This document shows positions 40,812-51,978 of a stretch of 64,000 nucleotides of DNA, piece by piece (within the stretch, counting starts at the first letter, position 1; each line of letters starts with the position of its first letter). The notes below the pieces were generated by a model. The model worked only from the letters and a program-made list of their open reading frames with translations, was not told the origin of the DNA and made no database searches. The stretch spans positions 8,359,079 through 8,423,078 of the forward strand of contig OY759215.1 in the NCBI GenBank assembly GCA_963662175.1. The letters are read 5' to 3'. A program made the position numbers and the translations under genes. This stretch comes from Aradus depressus. Its lineage: Eukaryota > Arthropoda > Insecta > Hemiptera > Aradidae.

Positions 40812-41216
40812 TGCTTACTTATCTGAATATAGATATATAAATTTGAAGGAAATTTTGTCTTCTATTTAAAAAGAATTGTTTAAATTCTCCAAAAAAAATG
40901 TTATAATTGATCAATCTATTTTAAAACAATATCTATTTCCAGAGAATAATCTCTGAAAATTTTAACTTTTTTAAAATGTAAAATGATAATTACATAAGTC
41001 CAATCGAAGATGATGAAAGATTTTTGTTAAGTAAAAAGTGTTTAAATATTTTTTTTAAATAAAAAAAACAACTCGGAATTTTTTGATTCTCTGGAAATAG
41101 AAATAGTTTAAAAATAGATTGGTCAATCATAATATTTTTTTTGAAGAATTTAAACAATTCTTATTAAATATAAGACTAAATTTCTTTCAAATCGATATGC
41201 TTATCGATAAGTAAAT
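40812..41216. mobile_element. Foldback MITE, ~400 bp
   Basis: Left arm 'ttacttatctgaatatag ... aaagaattgtttaaattc ... ctatttccagagaat' is mirrored by the right arm 'attctctggaaatag ... gaatttaaacaattctt ... cttatcgataagtaa'. The pairing is imperfect, about 140 bp each side. No coding. Confidence 0.78.
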
Positions 41217-41886
41217 AATAAATAAAAAAATCACATGTTGTTTACACCGCGCTAACATCTGAAACCCCATTTCGTTTCAGAAGAAGGCGGATGTTTTGGC
41301 TGTTTCCCCACCTGTTTTATCTCTCGCTAGCCACGGCCAGAGTCATTCCTTATTTCTCCCCTTCTCGTTTCGGTCGCTCAGTCTTCAACGTCAATTTCAA
41401 CTCCCCTTTCGTTTGGTATTGAATATTATTTTGTGCATACATTTTATGAACTTTTATTTAGTATGATTTATTAGATAATAAATACAAATATCAAAATTAA
41501 ATATTTTATTGAACTTAGTTGCCACACTATATTCACAATTTATATTTTCATAGTACCTAATAGTTGCTTAATTAGTTAAATAAATACAAATACTTATTAA
41601 TTATTATGGATACGTTTTCAAAAGAAAAATCAAATAATGACATATTCCAGCGTGTCTAATAATACTTATTATTTTTAATTTGTGTGGTGAATAATCAAAA
41701 CATTTGAATTACTTTTCATTGGTTGCGATAATGACAATTGTATTTTTGAAATAACATTTTCTGAAGTTAAATATTTTTTATATGTAGTAGAAATTGAGAT
41801 AATTCTGTTTTTTTTACTACATATAATAATAAATTTATATATTAGTCTCTGGACTGTAGTGCCGTAAACATCGTGTTACGTAAATA
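41217..41886. other. AT-rich stretch, nothing recognised
   Basis: Includes a more GC-balanced patch at 41260-41420 without ORF. Confidence 0.45.
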
Positions 41887-43253
41887 GTCGAGTGCAATTA
41901 GGTTTATACCTCGGAACCCAGCTATAATGAATGGATTTTTATTTTTCCGTTTTTTTAAATTTCTTACACTAAAAAGTAAAAAGTTTACCTTTGAAACTTT
42001 CCGCTAATGATTTTTTTTTTAATGATACTCCCATGAAAATGACGTTACTTCCAGTATAGTATATTCCTTTTACAGCTGCATTCATTTTTTTTCTTCAGAA
42101 TTATTAAATTTCTGTATAAAGTAAACAAAGGGACAACAAACGTCTTTGAAACGTAGGCATTGCAGGTAGAGAAAAGGGAGTAGGGTGGGGAAGCAGGGAT
42201 AGTGGAGAACACGAGTGGCTCTGCTACGAATGCTGACGTATTTGATAGGTTTAACTGAACAGAAATCCAAGAAAGTGATACATTTAAAAAAATAGTAGCT
42301 CTTTTCGAAAATGAGCTTAATGAGTTAGAGAAAAAGAATAGAACGGTCAAATTATGCATTTATTATTTCCGAATGGTGACAATATTAAAGGATTTCATCG
42401 CTGCTCATCGACTATTGATCGAATATTGATCAACAAAAACCTTGAACAAACATTACTAATGTGTAAGAAGCATATTTTGTTTTTACATGCATTAACTGGA
42501 TGTGATACAACTTCAGCGTTTTACAAAAAGGGTAAAAATAAATTATTCGAAAATCGTACAAATTTACAACATGCTGCTATTATCTTTACCGCTTCTGAAA
42601 ATTTATTGAAAATGATTTTTTGTTCATGTAAAACTGGGTGTGGCTCTGCTTGAGGATGTAGAAAAGTGACTGAAATTGTTCTATAGCAAGTTTACTATGT
42701 AAAGGATTTAGCTGCTTAAATGCTCCACCAATGATATTAATGAATGACATCGAAAACGAAAACGTCGGAGACAATTAGTTTGCAAGACTTATCCTTTTAA
42801 TTAAAATTTATAGTTATTTATGTAATTAAAATTTATAATAATTATTATTTAGCATAAGTTGTTAATAAAATATTTTCTATGAAAATTGATGTATTTGTAT
42901 TATTTAACGTTTCTTTCATTTATTTCGCTTTTTGGAGCTTCTGCAACCTTCAAATTAATTTTAAAAAGTTTCATTTTTTCACAAATTCTGTACTAACAAC
43001 CTCGAAAACTATAATAATCATTGTTTTCTTAAAAGAAATATTTAAAAATTTCGATAATTGTATTTTTCGTTGAGATTTCTAAAAAAAAATTTTTTTTTTT
43101 TAATTCACCGATTTTTGAAATTGCGGTAATTTTCAATTGGTAAACTTTTTAGTTTATGGCATTAGAAATCCAAAAAAAAAAAAAATCATTCAAATCCATT
43201 CATTATAACTGGGTTCCGTCATTTTTCATTTATAATGACTAATTGCACTGGAC
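41887..43253. mobile_element. Terminal-inverted-repeat DNA transposon, 1.37 kb
   Basis: TA at 41885-41886 then GTCGAGTGCAATTAG, and at the right ctaattgcactggac then TA at 43254-43255. After a gap the inverted match resumes with ggaacccagctataatgaat on the left and attcattataactggg on the right. A TA target and a GTGCAATTAG-type end fit the Tc1/mariner/pogo superfamily. It carries a fragment related to a TGCDTTSAF protein (42354-42653) but no DDE transposase that I can recognise. Confidence 0.75.
42354..42653 (+). pseudogene. Fragment with HALTGCDTTSAFYKKGK motif
   Basis: 99-codon ORF starting at ATG 42354. It contains LFLHALTGCDTTSAFYKKGK, a motif I know only from uncharacterised, often transposon-linked animal proteins that recur in aphid and cnidarian sets. 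After the motif it reads KNKLFENRTN and ends after GCGSA at a TGA. It occupies the middle of the TIR transposon at 41887-43253. Plausible readings are part of the element's own protein or a captured gene piece. The ORF is short and lacks a full domain. Confidence 0.5.
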
Positions 43254-43293
43254 TAAAAGTACAGTTTGATTCGTTTCTGTTTTTTTTTTAAAC

Positions 43294-43410
43294 ATTAACA
43301 GACTCATTAAATTTATTACCAAATCAAAAATAGAATTATAGGATCAATAGACTACTACATACTCGCTCCGGCTTTATAGGACTACAATTAGTCTTACGGC
43401 ATAATAAATA

Positions 43411-43412
<2 letters not shown>
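43294..43412 (+). mobile_element. 3' stub of the RNase H LINE
   Basis: aacattaacagactcatt, accaaatcaaaaatag, ctcgctccggctttatagg and cggcataataaataaa are the last ~119 bp of the LINE at 16325-17303, ending in its A tail that turns into an AT microsatellite (43415-43446). It differs at one base ('actactacat' for 'actactgcat'). A very short 5'-truncated insertion. Confidence 0.93.
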
Positions 43413-43455
<43 letters not shown>

Positions 43456-43612
43456 TTTCACTGTATTATGATTAAATAGTAGAAATCATACTATTAATAA
43501 ATAGTAAATGAATTTACGATGTAATATTAGTTAAGATATCGGTATTGATAACTACAAATCGTAGTTCAGTCAACTATCTTTTACTATTTTTCTGAGTTGA
43601 CCTTTTTCAAAT

Positions 43613-43773
43613 CGAGGTCATATCGCCTACTACCAGAGCGCTCTTTCGTCACTCTGGTGGACATGAGCCCGACTCTACTGTGGGAGTCCTAAATTTTGCC
43701 TACCCTAAATTTTTATTCACCTAGGTTAGGGGTCTTTAACGAGAACCTGACATCGTACAGGCTCGGGACCATA
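43613..43773 (-). repeat. SINE1 tail half
   Basis: aggtcatatcgcctactacc to ggctcgggacca. Truncated where 'tactgtttctag' starts. Confidence 0.85.
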
Positions 43774-43907
43774 CTGTTTCTAGATTCGTAGAGTAGTGTG
43801 GATAATCCGAGCTGTATGAGACCAGGATCTCCTTGGATACTTCGTTACAGCAGGAAAACAGTTTAACTTCATATTCAGAAGTCATACAATACGTATAGTA
43901 TATATAT

Positions 43908-44165
43908 TGTGGGTTCGAACCCAGCCGAGGCCCTTAGTTTCTTTTATGTGGGAGGTAAAAAAAAAACTCGTCCTTGGGATGGGACGTTAAGCAAAGGTCC
44001 CGAGCCTGTACGATGTCAGGCACTCTTCAAAGACCCCTACCATAGGTGAATAAAAATTTAGGGCAGGTAGGCAAAATTTAAGACTCCCATAGTAGAGTCA
44101 GACTCATGTCCACCAGAGTGACAAAATGACGTTGTACTTAAAGCCCAGGTATGACTCACAATAAC
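43908..44165 (+). repeat. SINE1 from the B box to the end
   Basis: Begins tgggttcgaacccagc (B box) and runs through ggatgggacgttaagc, gtacgatgtcaggc and gaataaaaatttagg to ggtatgactcacaataac. The head is missing. Inverted relative to 43613-43773. Confidence 0.85.
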
Positions 44166-44358
44166 TACCTTATACATAGAGATTGATTATTATTATACAG
44201 CAATTTATATTAGGCATATAAAAATATGGGTTTCCTGGGACGAGGGCTTGGGGCAAATGAGGCAATTTCCTCTCCTCTGGGTTTCTCTCACCCCATCCCA
44301 TGGATCCAAGGACTTTTGACAACACATCACTCTCCTCCCTTCGCTAAAGGTTGGTTAC

Positions 44359-44498
44359 CTGGTGAAGACGACGAGTACAAGTGTGTTTCCAAGAACCCCG
44401 GTGATCCCGACAGCTCCCAGCAGGGTCCCCAGGATGTGGTGAGTCTGTCTGGAGGCGTACTGGAACGGAGGCCACTTCGTGTCGTTCTTGAAAAAACA
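44359..44498 (-). CDS. Opsin exon: extracellular N-terminal part and TM1
   Basis: 140 bp (46 codons plus two bases). It starts CFFKNDTKWPP with a potential N-glycosylation site (NDT), then HHILGTLLGAVGITGVLGN and TLVLVVFT, the TM1 helix with the GN motif (N55-equivalent). Acceptor AG at 44499-44500 (actgttgcag), donor GTAACC just below 44359. The split Arg codon (AG + G) is completed by the TM2 exon at 18137. No ATG is in frame before the acceptor, so a further upstream exon carrying the start must exist above 44500. I did not find it. The plus-strand ORF 44226-44558 is a shadow. Confidence 0.92.
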
Positions 44499-44699
44499 CT
44501 GCAACAGTACAAGTTCACATTCATCCAATGTGCAAACGTAGTTGTGATCAATGAATGATTACAATTTATATTTAAATTTCTGTTTTATGAAGTAAATAAA
44601 ATAATACTTTTTTTTTTTAATATTGTCTATTTAACAAAACAATTTATACATAAAACTACCTGTTTCTGCATTTCACCATCGTTTAGTTATAAATGTACT
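44499..44699. other. Upstream intron start, nothing recognised
   Basis: AT-rich and non-coding. Confidence 0.45.
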
Positions 44700-44830
44700 A
44701 GTTAGCTATTGTGACTCATGCCCCCTTTAACTACGAGGTCATATCGCCTACTAACAGAACGCTCTTTCATCGCTCACTAGCCTACACTACTATATACTAT
44801 GTGGGTCCTAAATGCTGTCTACCGTAAATT
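44700..44830 (-). repeat. SINE1 tail fragment, diverged
   Basis: gctattgtgactcatgcc, ctacgaggtcatatcgcc and gtgggtcctaaatgctgtc. Confidence 0.75.
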
Positions 44831-45460
44831 ACCTCCCCATACGAAGTATAGTGGAAGTTATGTAATCTGCCAAAAATTCGATGCGGAGTTTTCTATATTC
44901 CAAATATGAAAAAAAAATCTGTCTGTGTGCCTGTAAACACTATAACTCCCAGTAGAATGAATATTATCCCAGTAGAATGAATATTATTATCGACACGAAA
45001 TTTTATATATGAGTCAGAATCCTCAAACGACGACATCTATTGATTTTCAGCCGAATTGGTCAAAAGAAAGGATGGGAATAGGGGTAGACTTAAATTTTAA
45101 GCAAGGAAGGGGCGATGAGAAGATGGCTCAATTCAAAAAACCCAATAACTGCCGATCTAATGAATATCGACATGAAATTTCATATTTAAAGTCAAACCCA
45201 ATGAGGACATAACATGTAAAATTTCACCGATATCGGCTGAAAGGAAGGAGGGTTCAGGGGAGGGGGCTCAATTCAAAAACCCTGACAACTGCCGAAGTAA
45301 TGAATTTATTTACAGAAAATTTAGTGAATGGATTTTGGAAGTAAATTGTTGAATATTAGTGCAAACGGTCGACTGGTTTTGAAGGGGGAGAAAAAAGTTA
45401 ATTCATTCGTTGTGGGGAAGTATATTGACGGTGATTCACCGACGACTTTTTTTGAGACCC
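44831..45460 (-). repeat. Family B, near full length
   Basis: Runs from tacctccccatacgaag and gatgcggagttttc at one end, through three internal units with attgattttcagcc, gaatatcgacatgaaatttc and taatgaatttatttac, to aaacggtcgactggttttg and gtgattcaccgacgac at the other. Reading the minus strand gives the same order as 58627-59337. Confidence 0.8.
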
Positions 45461-45788
45461 CACACATTTATACACTTATGGTAGAGGTCTTAGAATCTAT
45501 ACTAATCTCCTAGTATATTTATTACTAAACCTGACGATAGTGTAATACCGACAGTATTTTTTAAATATATTTTTTAGCGGAATATAGGTAGGTATATATT
45601 AAAAAACAAAAATTTCTTTTAATTATTTATTATAAGTTTCAAAATTCAAAAATATGTGTTAAGTAAGAAGGGTTGTGGTGAGATGGATTGTGGTACTCGT
45701 GTGTAAATAAGATGGTGGGTGGCCTAATATTACGTTGAAAATAACTAACATTGCAAATACAGTAATTTTATTTAATAACAAGGGTCCG
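45461..45788. other. AT-rich spacer with one CUGACGA motif
   Basis: 'cctgacgatagtgtaatacc' at 45530-45549 followed by ttttttagcggaat matches, inverted, the sequence at 50290-50356. Confidence 0.5.
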
Positions 45789-46122
45789 GGGGCGCCGGTA
45801 GCTCAGTGGTATGCGTGCTTGCCTTCTGAGCTCAAGATCGTGAGTTCGAAACCCGGCCGAGGCCTTTATAGTTTATTTTAACTGGGAGGTAAAAAAAATT
45901 CAAGCATGCCGTCCTTCGGATGGGACGTTAAGCGATGGTCCCGAGTCTGTACGATGTTAGGGACTCGTTAAAGACCCCCCCTACCCTAGGTGAATAAAAA
46001 TTTAGGACTCCCATAATAGAGTCGGGTTCATGTCCACCAGAGCGAAAAAAAAACGCTCTGGTAGTAGGCAATATGACCTCTTAGTTAAAGCCCGGGCATG
46101 AGTCATAATAACTAACTATTTA
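45789..46122 (+). mobile_element. SINE1, full length
   Basis: Complete head GGGCGCCGGTAGCTCAGTGG, B box gagttcgaaacccgg, body and the tail gggcatgagtcataataact. Probably one of the youngest copies here. Confidence 0.93.
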
Positions 46123-46261
46123 ATAACAAACTGAACGGTTAAAAAAAACCATAGAGTGCATACCTACTAATTAATTTAATTAAATGACAATAAAATTGGA
46201 CAATATTAAACAAAACAATAGGAAAAAATAACATTGGTTTTGTTTCTTGAAGAACCGAATA

Positions 46262-46790
46262 TAAGAAAGTAGTCGGTGAATCACCGGCAATGAACTTCCC
46301 CAGCAAGAATTAATCAATTAGATTTTCGTTCTTTTTTCAAAACTAATCGACCTTTGGGATAAAAGTCAATAGTTGGCTTACATAGGAGCTTTTGAATTGT
46401 GTATCGATACATATTGTACATTACATCGAAAGTTATTCATGTTTTTGTGTTCAGCCCCTCCCCCCACCCCCCAAATTACCCATTGCCTTGGGGTTCTGGA
46501 TACACATATAAAGGTAGGGCGCCGGTTGCTCAGTAGTATGCGTGCTTGCTTACTGAGATCAAGATAGCTGGTTTGAAAGGCCTTAGTTTATTTTATCTGG
46601 GAGGTAAAAAAAAACTCAAGCACGCCGTCCTTCGGATGGGAGCCTGTACGATGTTAGGTACTTGTTAAAGACCCCCTACCCTAGGTAAAAATGAAAATTC
46701 ATTCATTCTATTGAGTGTTATCACAGATTTTTGAGTTCAGGAGGTCGGAAAATACGAAATTCCGGGGAAAAATCAACTTCGTATAAGTAA
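46262..46790 (+). repeat. Family B split by a SINE1 (46518-46690)
   Basis: gtcggtgaatcaccggcaat to ggttctggatacacatata on the left. After the SINE, gagtgttatcacag and caggaggtcggaaaatacg continue family B in the correct order. The SINE piece has the head gggcgccggttgctcag and ends at accctaggtaaaaatg. Confidence 0.8.
46518..46690 (+). mobile_element. SINE1, 3'-truncated, inside family B
   Basis: Has the head and 'cacgccgtccttcggatgg' but lacks the last third. A box mutated (ggttgctcagtag) and B box damaged (ggtttgaaagg). Confidence 0.85.
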
Positions 46791-46939
46791 AATACAGCCT
46801 AAATATGAAGAACATTTCGTCACTGGAACCTCCACCAGAGAGAGCAGTAACTGTTATCACGAATGCAGATATAACCGCTACCTATATTTCAAACAGACAA
46901 TTCAGAGCCAGACTTTATTCTATAGAAACTAACTGCGGC

Positions 46940-47073
46940 AGAGAACATGAGGTATATTGTTTATGCTGGATGTGTACTTAATCCCACTAAAATCCGATCC
47001 GCCGATTAGGCGTGATATTGGATCAAAACCACAACTTTGCAAACAAACGCTGTTTCAACTTTGTTGATATAGA
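46940..47073 (-). repeat. Helitron-like 5' end remnant
   Basis: The minus strand begins A|TCTATATCAACAAAGTTGAA at 47073 and continues cagcgtttgtttgc and ccaatatcacgcctaatcgg, the diverged counterpart of the 5' end at 12966. Confidence 0.6.
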
Positions 47074-47583
47074 TTGAATTTTACATCTATTAGTATTTTG
47101 ATTACAAATGCCATTATAGATTGTTAATCCATAGTTAGTAATTACTGAAAAACAAACGCATAATTATTTAAATAAGTCGTCGGTGAATCACCGGCGATGT
47201 ACTTCGCGTCGATTGACAGAAAAAAATGTTAACTTAAAGGACAGATGCAAATTATAGGTTAGTTGGCATTTTTATAATTTTAACTGAAATATAATTTGTA
47301 GATACTGATTAACATTTTACGATGTAATTTTCGTAGATTGTATGTAAAATATTTCAGAAAGTGATGATGGGAGTATTTCCCGAAACTTCTGTAATTGCTA
47401 GTTTTTAAGAATCAAAATATAAATGGGAGAAATGATGCCGTGATAAATATATTATATATCAAAAGACGAAACCCTAATTACCATGCAAATACTGATTTCT
47501 GCGTAAATACAGTTGCACTAAATTCGCATAGAATGATTTCACATAGTCTATCAAAATCCATTGTTCATAGAAGGAGTTTTTAT
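47074..47583. other. Mostly AT-rich; family B scrap at 47177-47240
   Basis: gtcgtcggtgaatcaccggc is the family B start. The rest shows nothing recognisable. Confidence 0.5.
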
Positions 47584-48139
47584 CATATATATAAAGCTGA
47601 AAATGTCTGTGCGTTGTACCGCTATAACTCACGAACGGCTTGATGGATTTGATTAATTTTTTTTTATATTTGTTCGTCATGGTCTGTGGAAGGTTATAGG
47701 CGTATTAGTACCTCAATATCTGGTCCATCCCAGCATCCACCCACGCAATCTTTGTAACTCGAAAACCATTGCAACGATTAATGAGAAATCTTTTTGAATA
47801 AATTAGTTTTAGCTCCAGGATGGTTGAAGTCTATGTTTTAATCAACCTGGTGGTCACAAGCGTTCTCAAGTACGCACTGGCTAGGACGTCCACTGATGCT
47901 AAGTATTCACTAGCTGTGGTTTCCGCCGTTGAATTGCGCGTACTAGCCATGGTGCCCAGGGGTCCTAAAAACTTACTAGCTGGGATGTCTGCCGTTGAAG
48001 GACTATAAGCGTTATTCCGTATGAATAATTGAAAATTATAACATCATGAATGTACTGTTGAAGAATTGAAATGGATTCGAACGAGAGATATTAGGAGAAA
48101 AGTCAAAGTTCCCCGGGCAACGCCGGGTATTACTGCTCG
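47584..48139 (+). mobile_element. Helitron-like element with a short array remnant
   Basis: Starts catatatataaagctgaaa. It contains one 'ctggtccatcccagcatcc' block and, at 47875-48000, four array-like units (ctagctgtggtttccgcc, tactagccatggtgccc) in the orientation opposite to 9337-11316. It ends CCCGGGCAACGCCGGG, TATTACTG, CTCG (mutated) then T. It links the short forms to the array-bearing forms. Confidence 0.78.
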
Positions 48140-48189
48140 TAATAAATATTTCATCTTGTACAGACAATGTTTTATAGCATTGCCATTGG

Positions 48190-48733
48190 CCGCAGTTTTT
48201 GGAAGGTGATCTTAAATTCACAGCCAAACTAAATCTGAAGCTTCTTTTTGCTCCCCCCACAAGACTAGTCGACCGATTGCGCTAATATTCAATAGTTGAC
48301 TTACATAATAGGGTTTGTGGGTAAATTTTGTGTCGATAAATCCATTATATCGGCAGTTATTAGGGCTATTGAATTGATCCCATTCCCATGAACCCACCCG
48401 GCCGATGTCGCTCAAAGACTTAGGTATTGGGTTTTGAATTGAAATATGAAATTACGTGTCGATAACGGCAGTTATTAGGGTTTTTGAGTGCCTCTCTCCT
48501 AATCTCCCCGCCCGCTTTGACCTATTTGACTGAAAATCGATAAGTATTGTCCTCATTGAGTTTTGATCACACTTATAAAATTTCGTGTCGATACATTCAT
48601 TTTATCGGGAGTAATCATGATAACAGACACGCAGCTAAACGGAATCCAGAAGTCGGAAAACATGTAATTCCGTTGAAAACTCATTGACCGATTTCATAAC
48701 TTCCCTACACCTCATGTACCTGGGGAAGTAAAA
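48190..48733 (+). repeat. Family B copy with end hairpin
   Basis: Left side actagtcgaccgattgcgc; internal units with ttgtgtcgataaatcc and cggcagttattaggg; right end ACTTCCCTACACCTCATGTA then cctggggaagtaa. Confidence 0.75.
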
Positions 48734-48859
48734 AAATGTTTACCTCTTAAAATATACAATACTGGGAAAATAGTTATTTTGTATGTATTTACTAATTACT
48801 GTGAAGAGAGATAATGAAAAAGTCAATTATAAATCGGGATCAAGTTTCAAATCAACATC

Positions 48860-49039
48860 ATGGCGTTTGAAATCAAATATAATGAGAGGACCGTGGAACT
48901 TGGAAGTTCAAATAGCCGGTTCTCCAGTCGCCTGGAAACAGTTACAGCTATATCACAAGTCGTCTTTCAGCCCTCCTTCGTACTCTTCGCCCACGAGGCC
49001 CTGGAAGCTTTCTCATTCCTTCTGGATTTTCGATGTTGA
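48860..49039 (+). CDS. Small ORF, unknown, followed by a poly-A signal
   Basis: 59 codons from ATG 48860 (MAFEIKYNERTVELG...) to TGA. Composition is closer to coding than the flanks. AATAAA occurs at 49137-49142 followed by an A run, then a SINE1. It could be the last exon or retrocopy end of an unidentified gene. A minus-strand ORF (48948-49136) overlaps, so even the strand is uncertain. Confidence 0.2.
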   Translation: MAFEIKYNERTVELGSSNSRFSSRLETVTAISQVVFQPSFVLFAHEALEAFSFLLDFRC

Positions 49040-49149
49040 TTGTTAAGGAACATCTCCCATCAAGTGACATTGTTATATTTCTTTCATTTTTGACCACATT
49101 TTTGCTTGTTATGCATGTATTGTTCATAGATTGCAAATAAAAAAAGTAT

Positions 49150-49494
49150 AGGTTAGGTTTTATGACTCATGCCCAGGCTTTAACAACGAGGTCATATCGC
49201 CTACTACCAGAGCGCACTTTCTTCACTCTGGTGGACATGAGCCCGACTCTATTGTGGGAGTCTTAAATTTTGCCTACCCTAAATTTTTATTCATCTAGGG
49301 TAGGGGTCTTTAACGAGTACCTGACATCGTACAGGCTCGGGATCATCGCTACGTCCCATCCGAAGGACGGCATGCTTAAGTTTATTTTATCTCCCAGATA
49401 AAATAAACTAAGGGCCTCGGACGGGTTACGAACCCACGACCTTGAGCTCAGAAGTCAAGCACGCATACAACTGAACTACCGGCGCGCCCTCAAA
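49150..49494 (-). mobile_element. SINE1, full length
   Basis: Head gggcgcgccggtagttcag at 49494, B box gtgggttcgtaaccc, tail catgagtcataaaacctaac ending CCTA. Confidence 0.9.
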
Positions 49495-50377
49495 AAAAGT
49501 ATATTATCTAATTTTATTGTCATTTAGTTAAATTAATTAGTATTTTCTCTATGATTTTTTTTCAACTCTTCAGTTTTTTTATCATAATAAAATTACTGTA
49601 TTTCTAATGTTAGTTATTTTCAACCTAAACCTAAATAACTTTCGTGTAATGTATGTATCGACACACAATAACTTTCGATGTATCGACACACAATTCAGAA
49701 GCGCTCCTATGTAAGCCACATATTGATTTTTAGCCCAAAAGGTCGATTGGTTTTGGAAAAAGAACAAAAACTTATTTTTTCCTATTGTTTTGAATATTTT
49801 CCCATTTTATTGTGTATTTAGCTAAATTAATCAGTATTCACTCTATGATTTTATTTAACCGTTGAGTTTGTTAACATAAGAAAATTACTGTATTTCTAAT
49901 GTTAGTTATTTTCAACCTTATATTAGACCCCCCACTCCCGTCCACAAGGTTTGAGATGTAAGATTCTCTAAGCCCTGAACGAGTACTTCGAATATTCTTG
50001 AAAAAAAACGGGTACCCGGAACGAAAAGTTACTAAGCTCTCCCCATATTTTCTTTGAGTAAGTGTCCTGTAAATATATTTATAATTTTTAATATATTTAT
50101 TTATATGTATTATTTTTATTGATTTATTTATTGTTCATGTTTAACCTGGAGCGATTGTAATTTATGTCATAGCCATGCAAAACTGGTCGTAAATAAGCTA
50201 CAAAAAAAGTTTAACAGAGGCACGACATCTTTTTCTGTCACATATTGTGGAAACTTATATTAAATAAATCAAACCAACTTGTATTTAAAAAACATTGTTT
50301 ATTCCGCTAAGAAATTTATAAAAAAGTACCATTTTCGGCATTATACTATCGTCAGGTTTATTTATACATATACTAAG
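49495..50377. other. AT-rich; family B scrap and one CUGACGA motif
   Basis: 49610-49760 carries duplicated 'tcgacacacaataactttcg' text and 'ggtcgattggttttgg' (family B, minus). A minus-strand motif 'cctgacgatagtataatgcc' lies at 50338-50357. No gene. Confidence 0.5.
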
Positions 50378-50610
50378 AGATTGGGAAGGTGAATCACCGT
50401 CAATATACTTCCCCAGAACGAATTAATTAATTTTTTTCTCCCCCTTCAAAACAAGTTGACCGTTTGCACTAATATTCAACAGTTGACTTATATAGGGGCT
50501 CCTAAATCCATATACTAAATTTTGTATAGATAAATTCATTCCTTCAGCAGTTATTTAGGGTTTGCGGGTAAGTCACAAGCCAATGACTTGAAAATTGACA
50601 ATTTTAACTA
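50378..50610 (+). repeat. Family B 5' half
   Basis: ggtgaatcaccgtcaatat, ccccagaacgaattaatt, aatattcaacagttgac and aggggctcctaaatcc. Confidence 0.8.
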
Positions 50611-51176
50611 TTTCTATAATCATGTAACTTACTAACCGGGCAGATAACGTTACTACTCTGCTTTAAATTTATACCGTGTAAAGCTGAAGTAGAAAAATTA
50701 CAACTTTTTATTAAATAAGATACAAAAGATCTCAAGAGCCCGTCTTTCCTTCTTGCATAGAAATTCTAGGAGGCCTGTAGAAATAGCAAGGCATACTGAA
50801 TAATAGTACCACAGGTTTTTCTTGGCCTTTTCTAAAGACTGAGTTTTTGAAATAACAACTCCCGATAACTGGGGAAATGATGGGGGGCGGGTATACGGAT
50901 GAAGCAATCACGATAAACCCAAAAGATAAAGTAAACATGGATCACGGTAAATCCAAAAGTTAAAGTAAACATGGATGCTTTTATTATTATAGAAATGTAG
51001 GTTAATGAGGTTGAATCATGTGTGTGTTGACTTTTAGAAACTCAGGGCTCATTAATAGAATCTTACTCTTACTGAAATCTTACTTCACTTTTTCTCCTCA
51101 TTCATTCATTCATCTCTTCCTGTGAGGCCTCAATACCTACTGTAATAAATATTTCAATGAAAGAAAGACAAGTCGT
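50611..51176. other. Unclassified sequence
   Basis: A 25-bp imperfect repeat (taaagtaaacatggat) occurs twice near 50930-50975. Otherwise nothing. Confidence 0.45.
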
Positions 51177-51610
51177 TTGTGAATCCCAAGCAATGCACTT
51201 CCCCAGAACGAATTAATCAATTAACTTTTCGCTTCCTCTCCAAAACGATTCGACTGTTTGCGCTAATATTCAACAGTTGACTTAGATAGGGGCTCCAAAA
51301 TCCTCATCTAAATTTTGTGTCGATAAGTTTGTTAACATGGGCAGTTATTAGGGTTTTTGAGATAAACCTCTCCCCTAATCCCCCCTCCTCATTTGGCCGA
51401 AAACAATAGGTGTTCTCGTTAGAGGGCGCTAGATTCGCATATAAACTTTTGTAATTATACATTGATTCCATTGGGAATTATCGTGTTCACAGATATACAG
51501 ACAGACAATTTGTTTTTTCATATTTGGAATCTAAAGGTCGGAAAACATGAAATTCCGTCGAAAACTCCGCATCGAATTTTTGACCGACTTCTTATAGCAG
51601 GGGTAGTGAA
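51177..51610 (+). repeat. Family B copy
   Basis: Starts gtcgtttgtgaatccc, proceeds through aggggctccaaaatcc, gggcagttattagggtt, cacagatatacagacagac and ggtcggaaaacatgaaattc to an eroded 3' end (gacttcttatagcagg). Confidence 0.85.
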
Positions 51611-51978
51611 ACCCCCGTAGGGATGTGAGCTATCAATTTTCTGGTGAATCAGGGAACGGGAGTTACGATAATCACACACTGAACTTCGTTTTTAAAAATA
51701 AATATATTTGATTAGAACAATAATAACTTGGTTAACAATAACAATAAGACATGTGAACCACCGCTATCCGTACAAGAGAGCGCGCGATGGTCTGGAGGGG
51801 ATATATATATATAATCAGGGTACTTGATGTGTCAGCGGTATTCAGCGGAGGCAAAGTAGTCCTGTATGTCGGGAGGGCCAGACAAGGGGAAGGAACTGAA
51901 AAAATATAACAACTGCCCAATGAATGACGTATTGACCCGACATTTTGTATGTGGATCCCAATAAGAAACATATGTGTT
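51611..51978. other. Mixed sequence ending in a family B piece
   Basis: AT runs at about 51800. About 51900-51978 is family B in minus orientation, interrupted by the hAT element. The last 8 bases TATGTGTT are the left target duplication. Confidence 0.5.

Noticed and set aside
44226..44558. Plus-strand 110-codon ORF
   Set aside because: Shadow of the opsin TM1 exon; the minus-strand frame with splice sites is far better.
48948..49136. Minus ORF considered as the missing first opsin exon
   Set aside because: No donor in the phase needed by the TM1 exon (which starts in phase 0 with Cys), and no conserved N-terminal motif.
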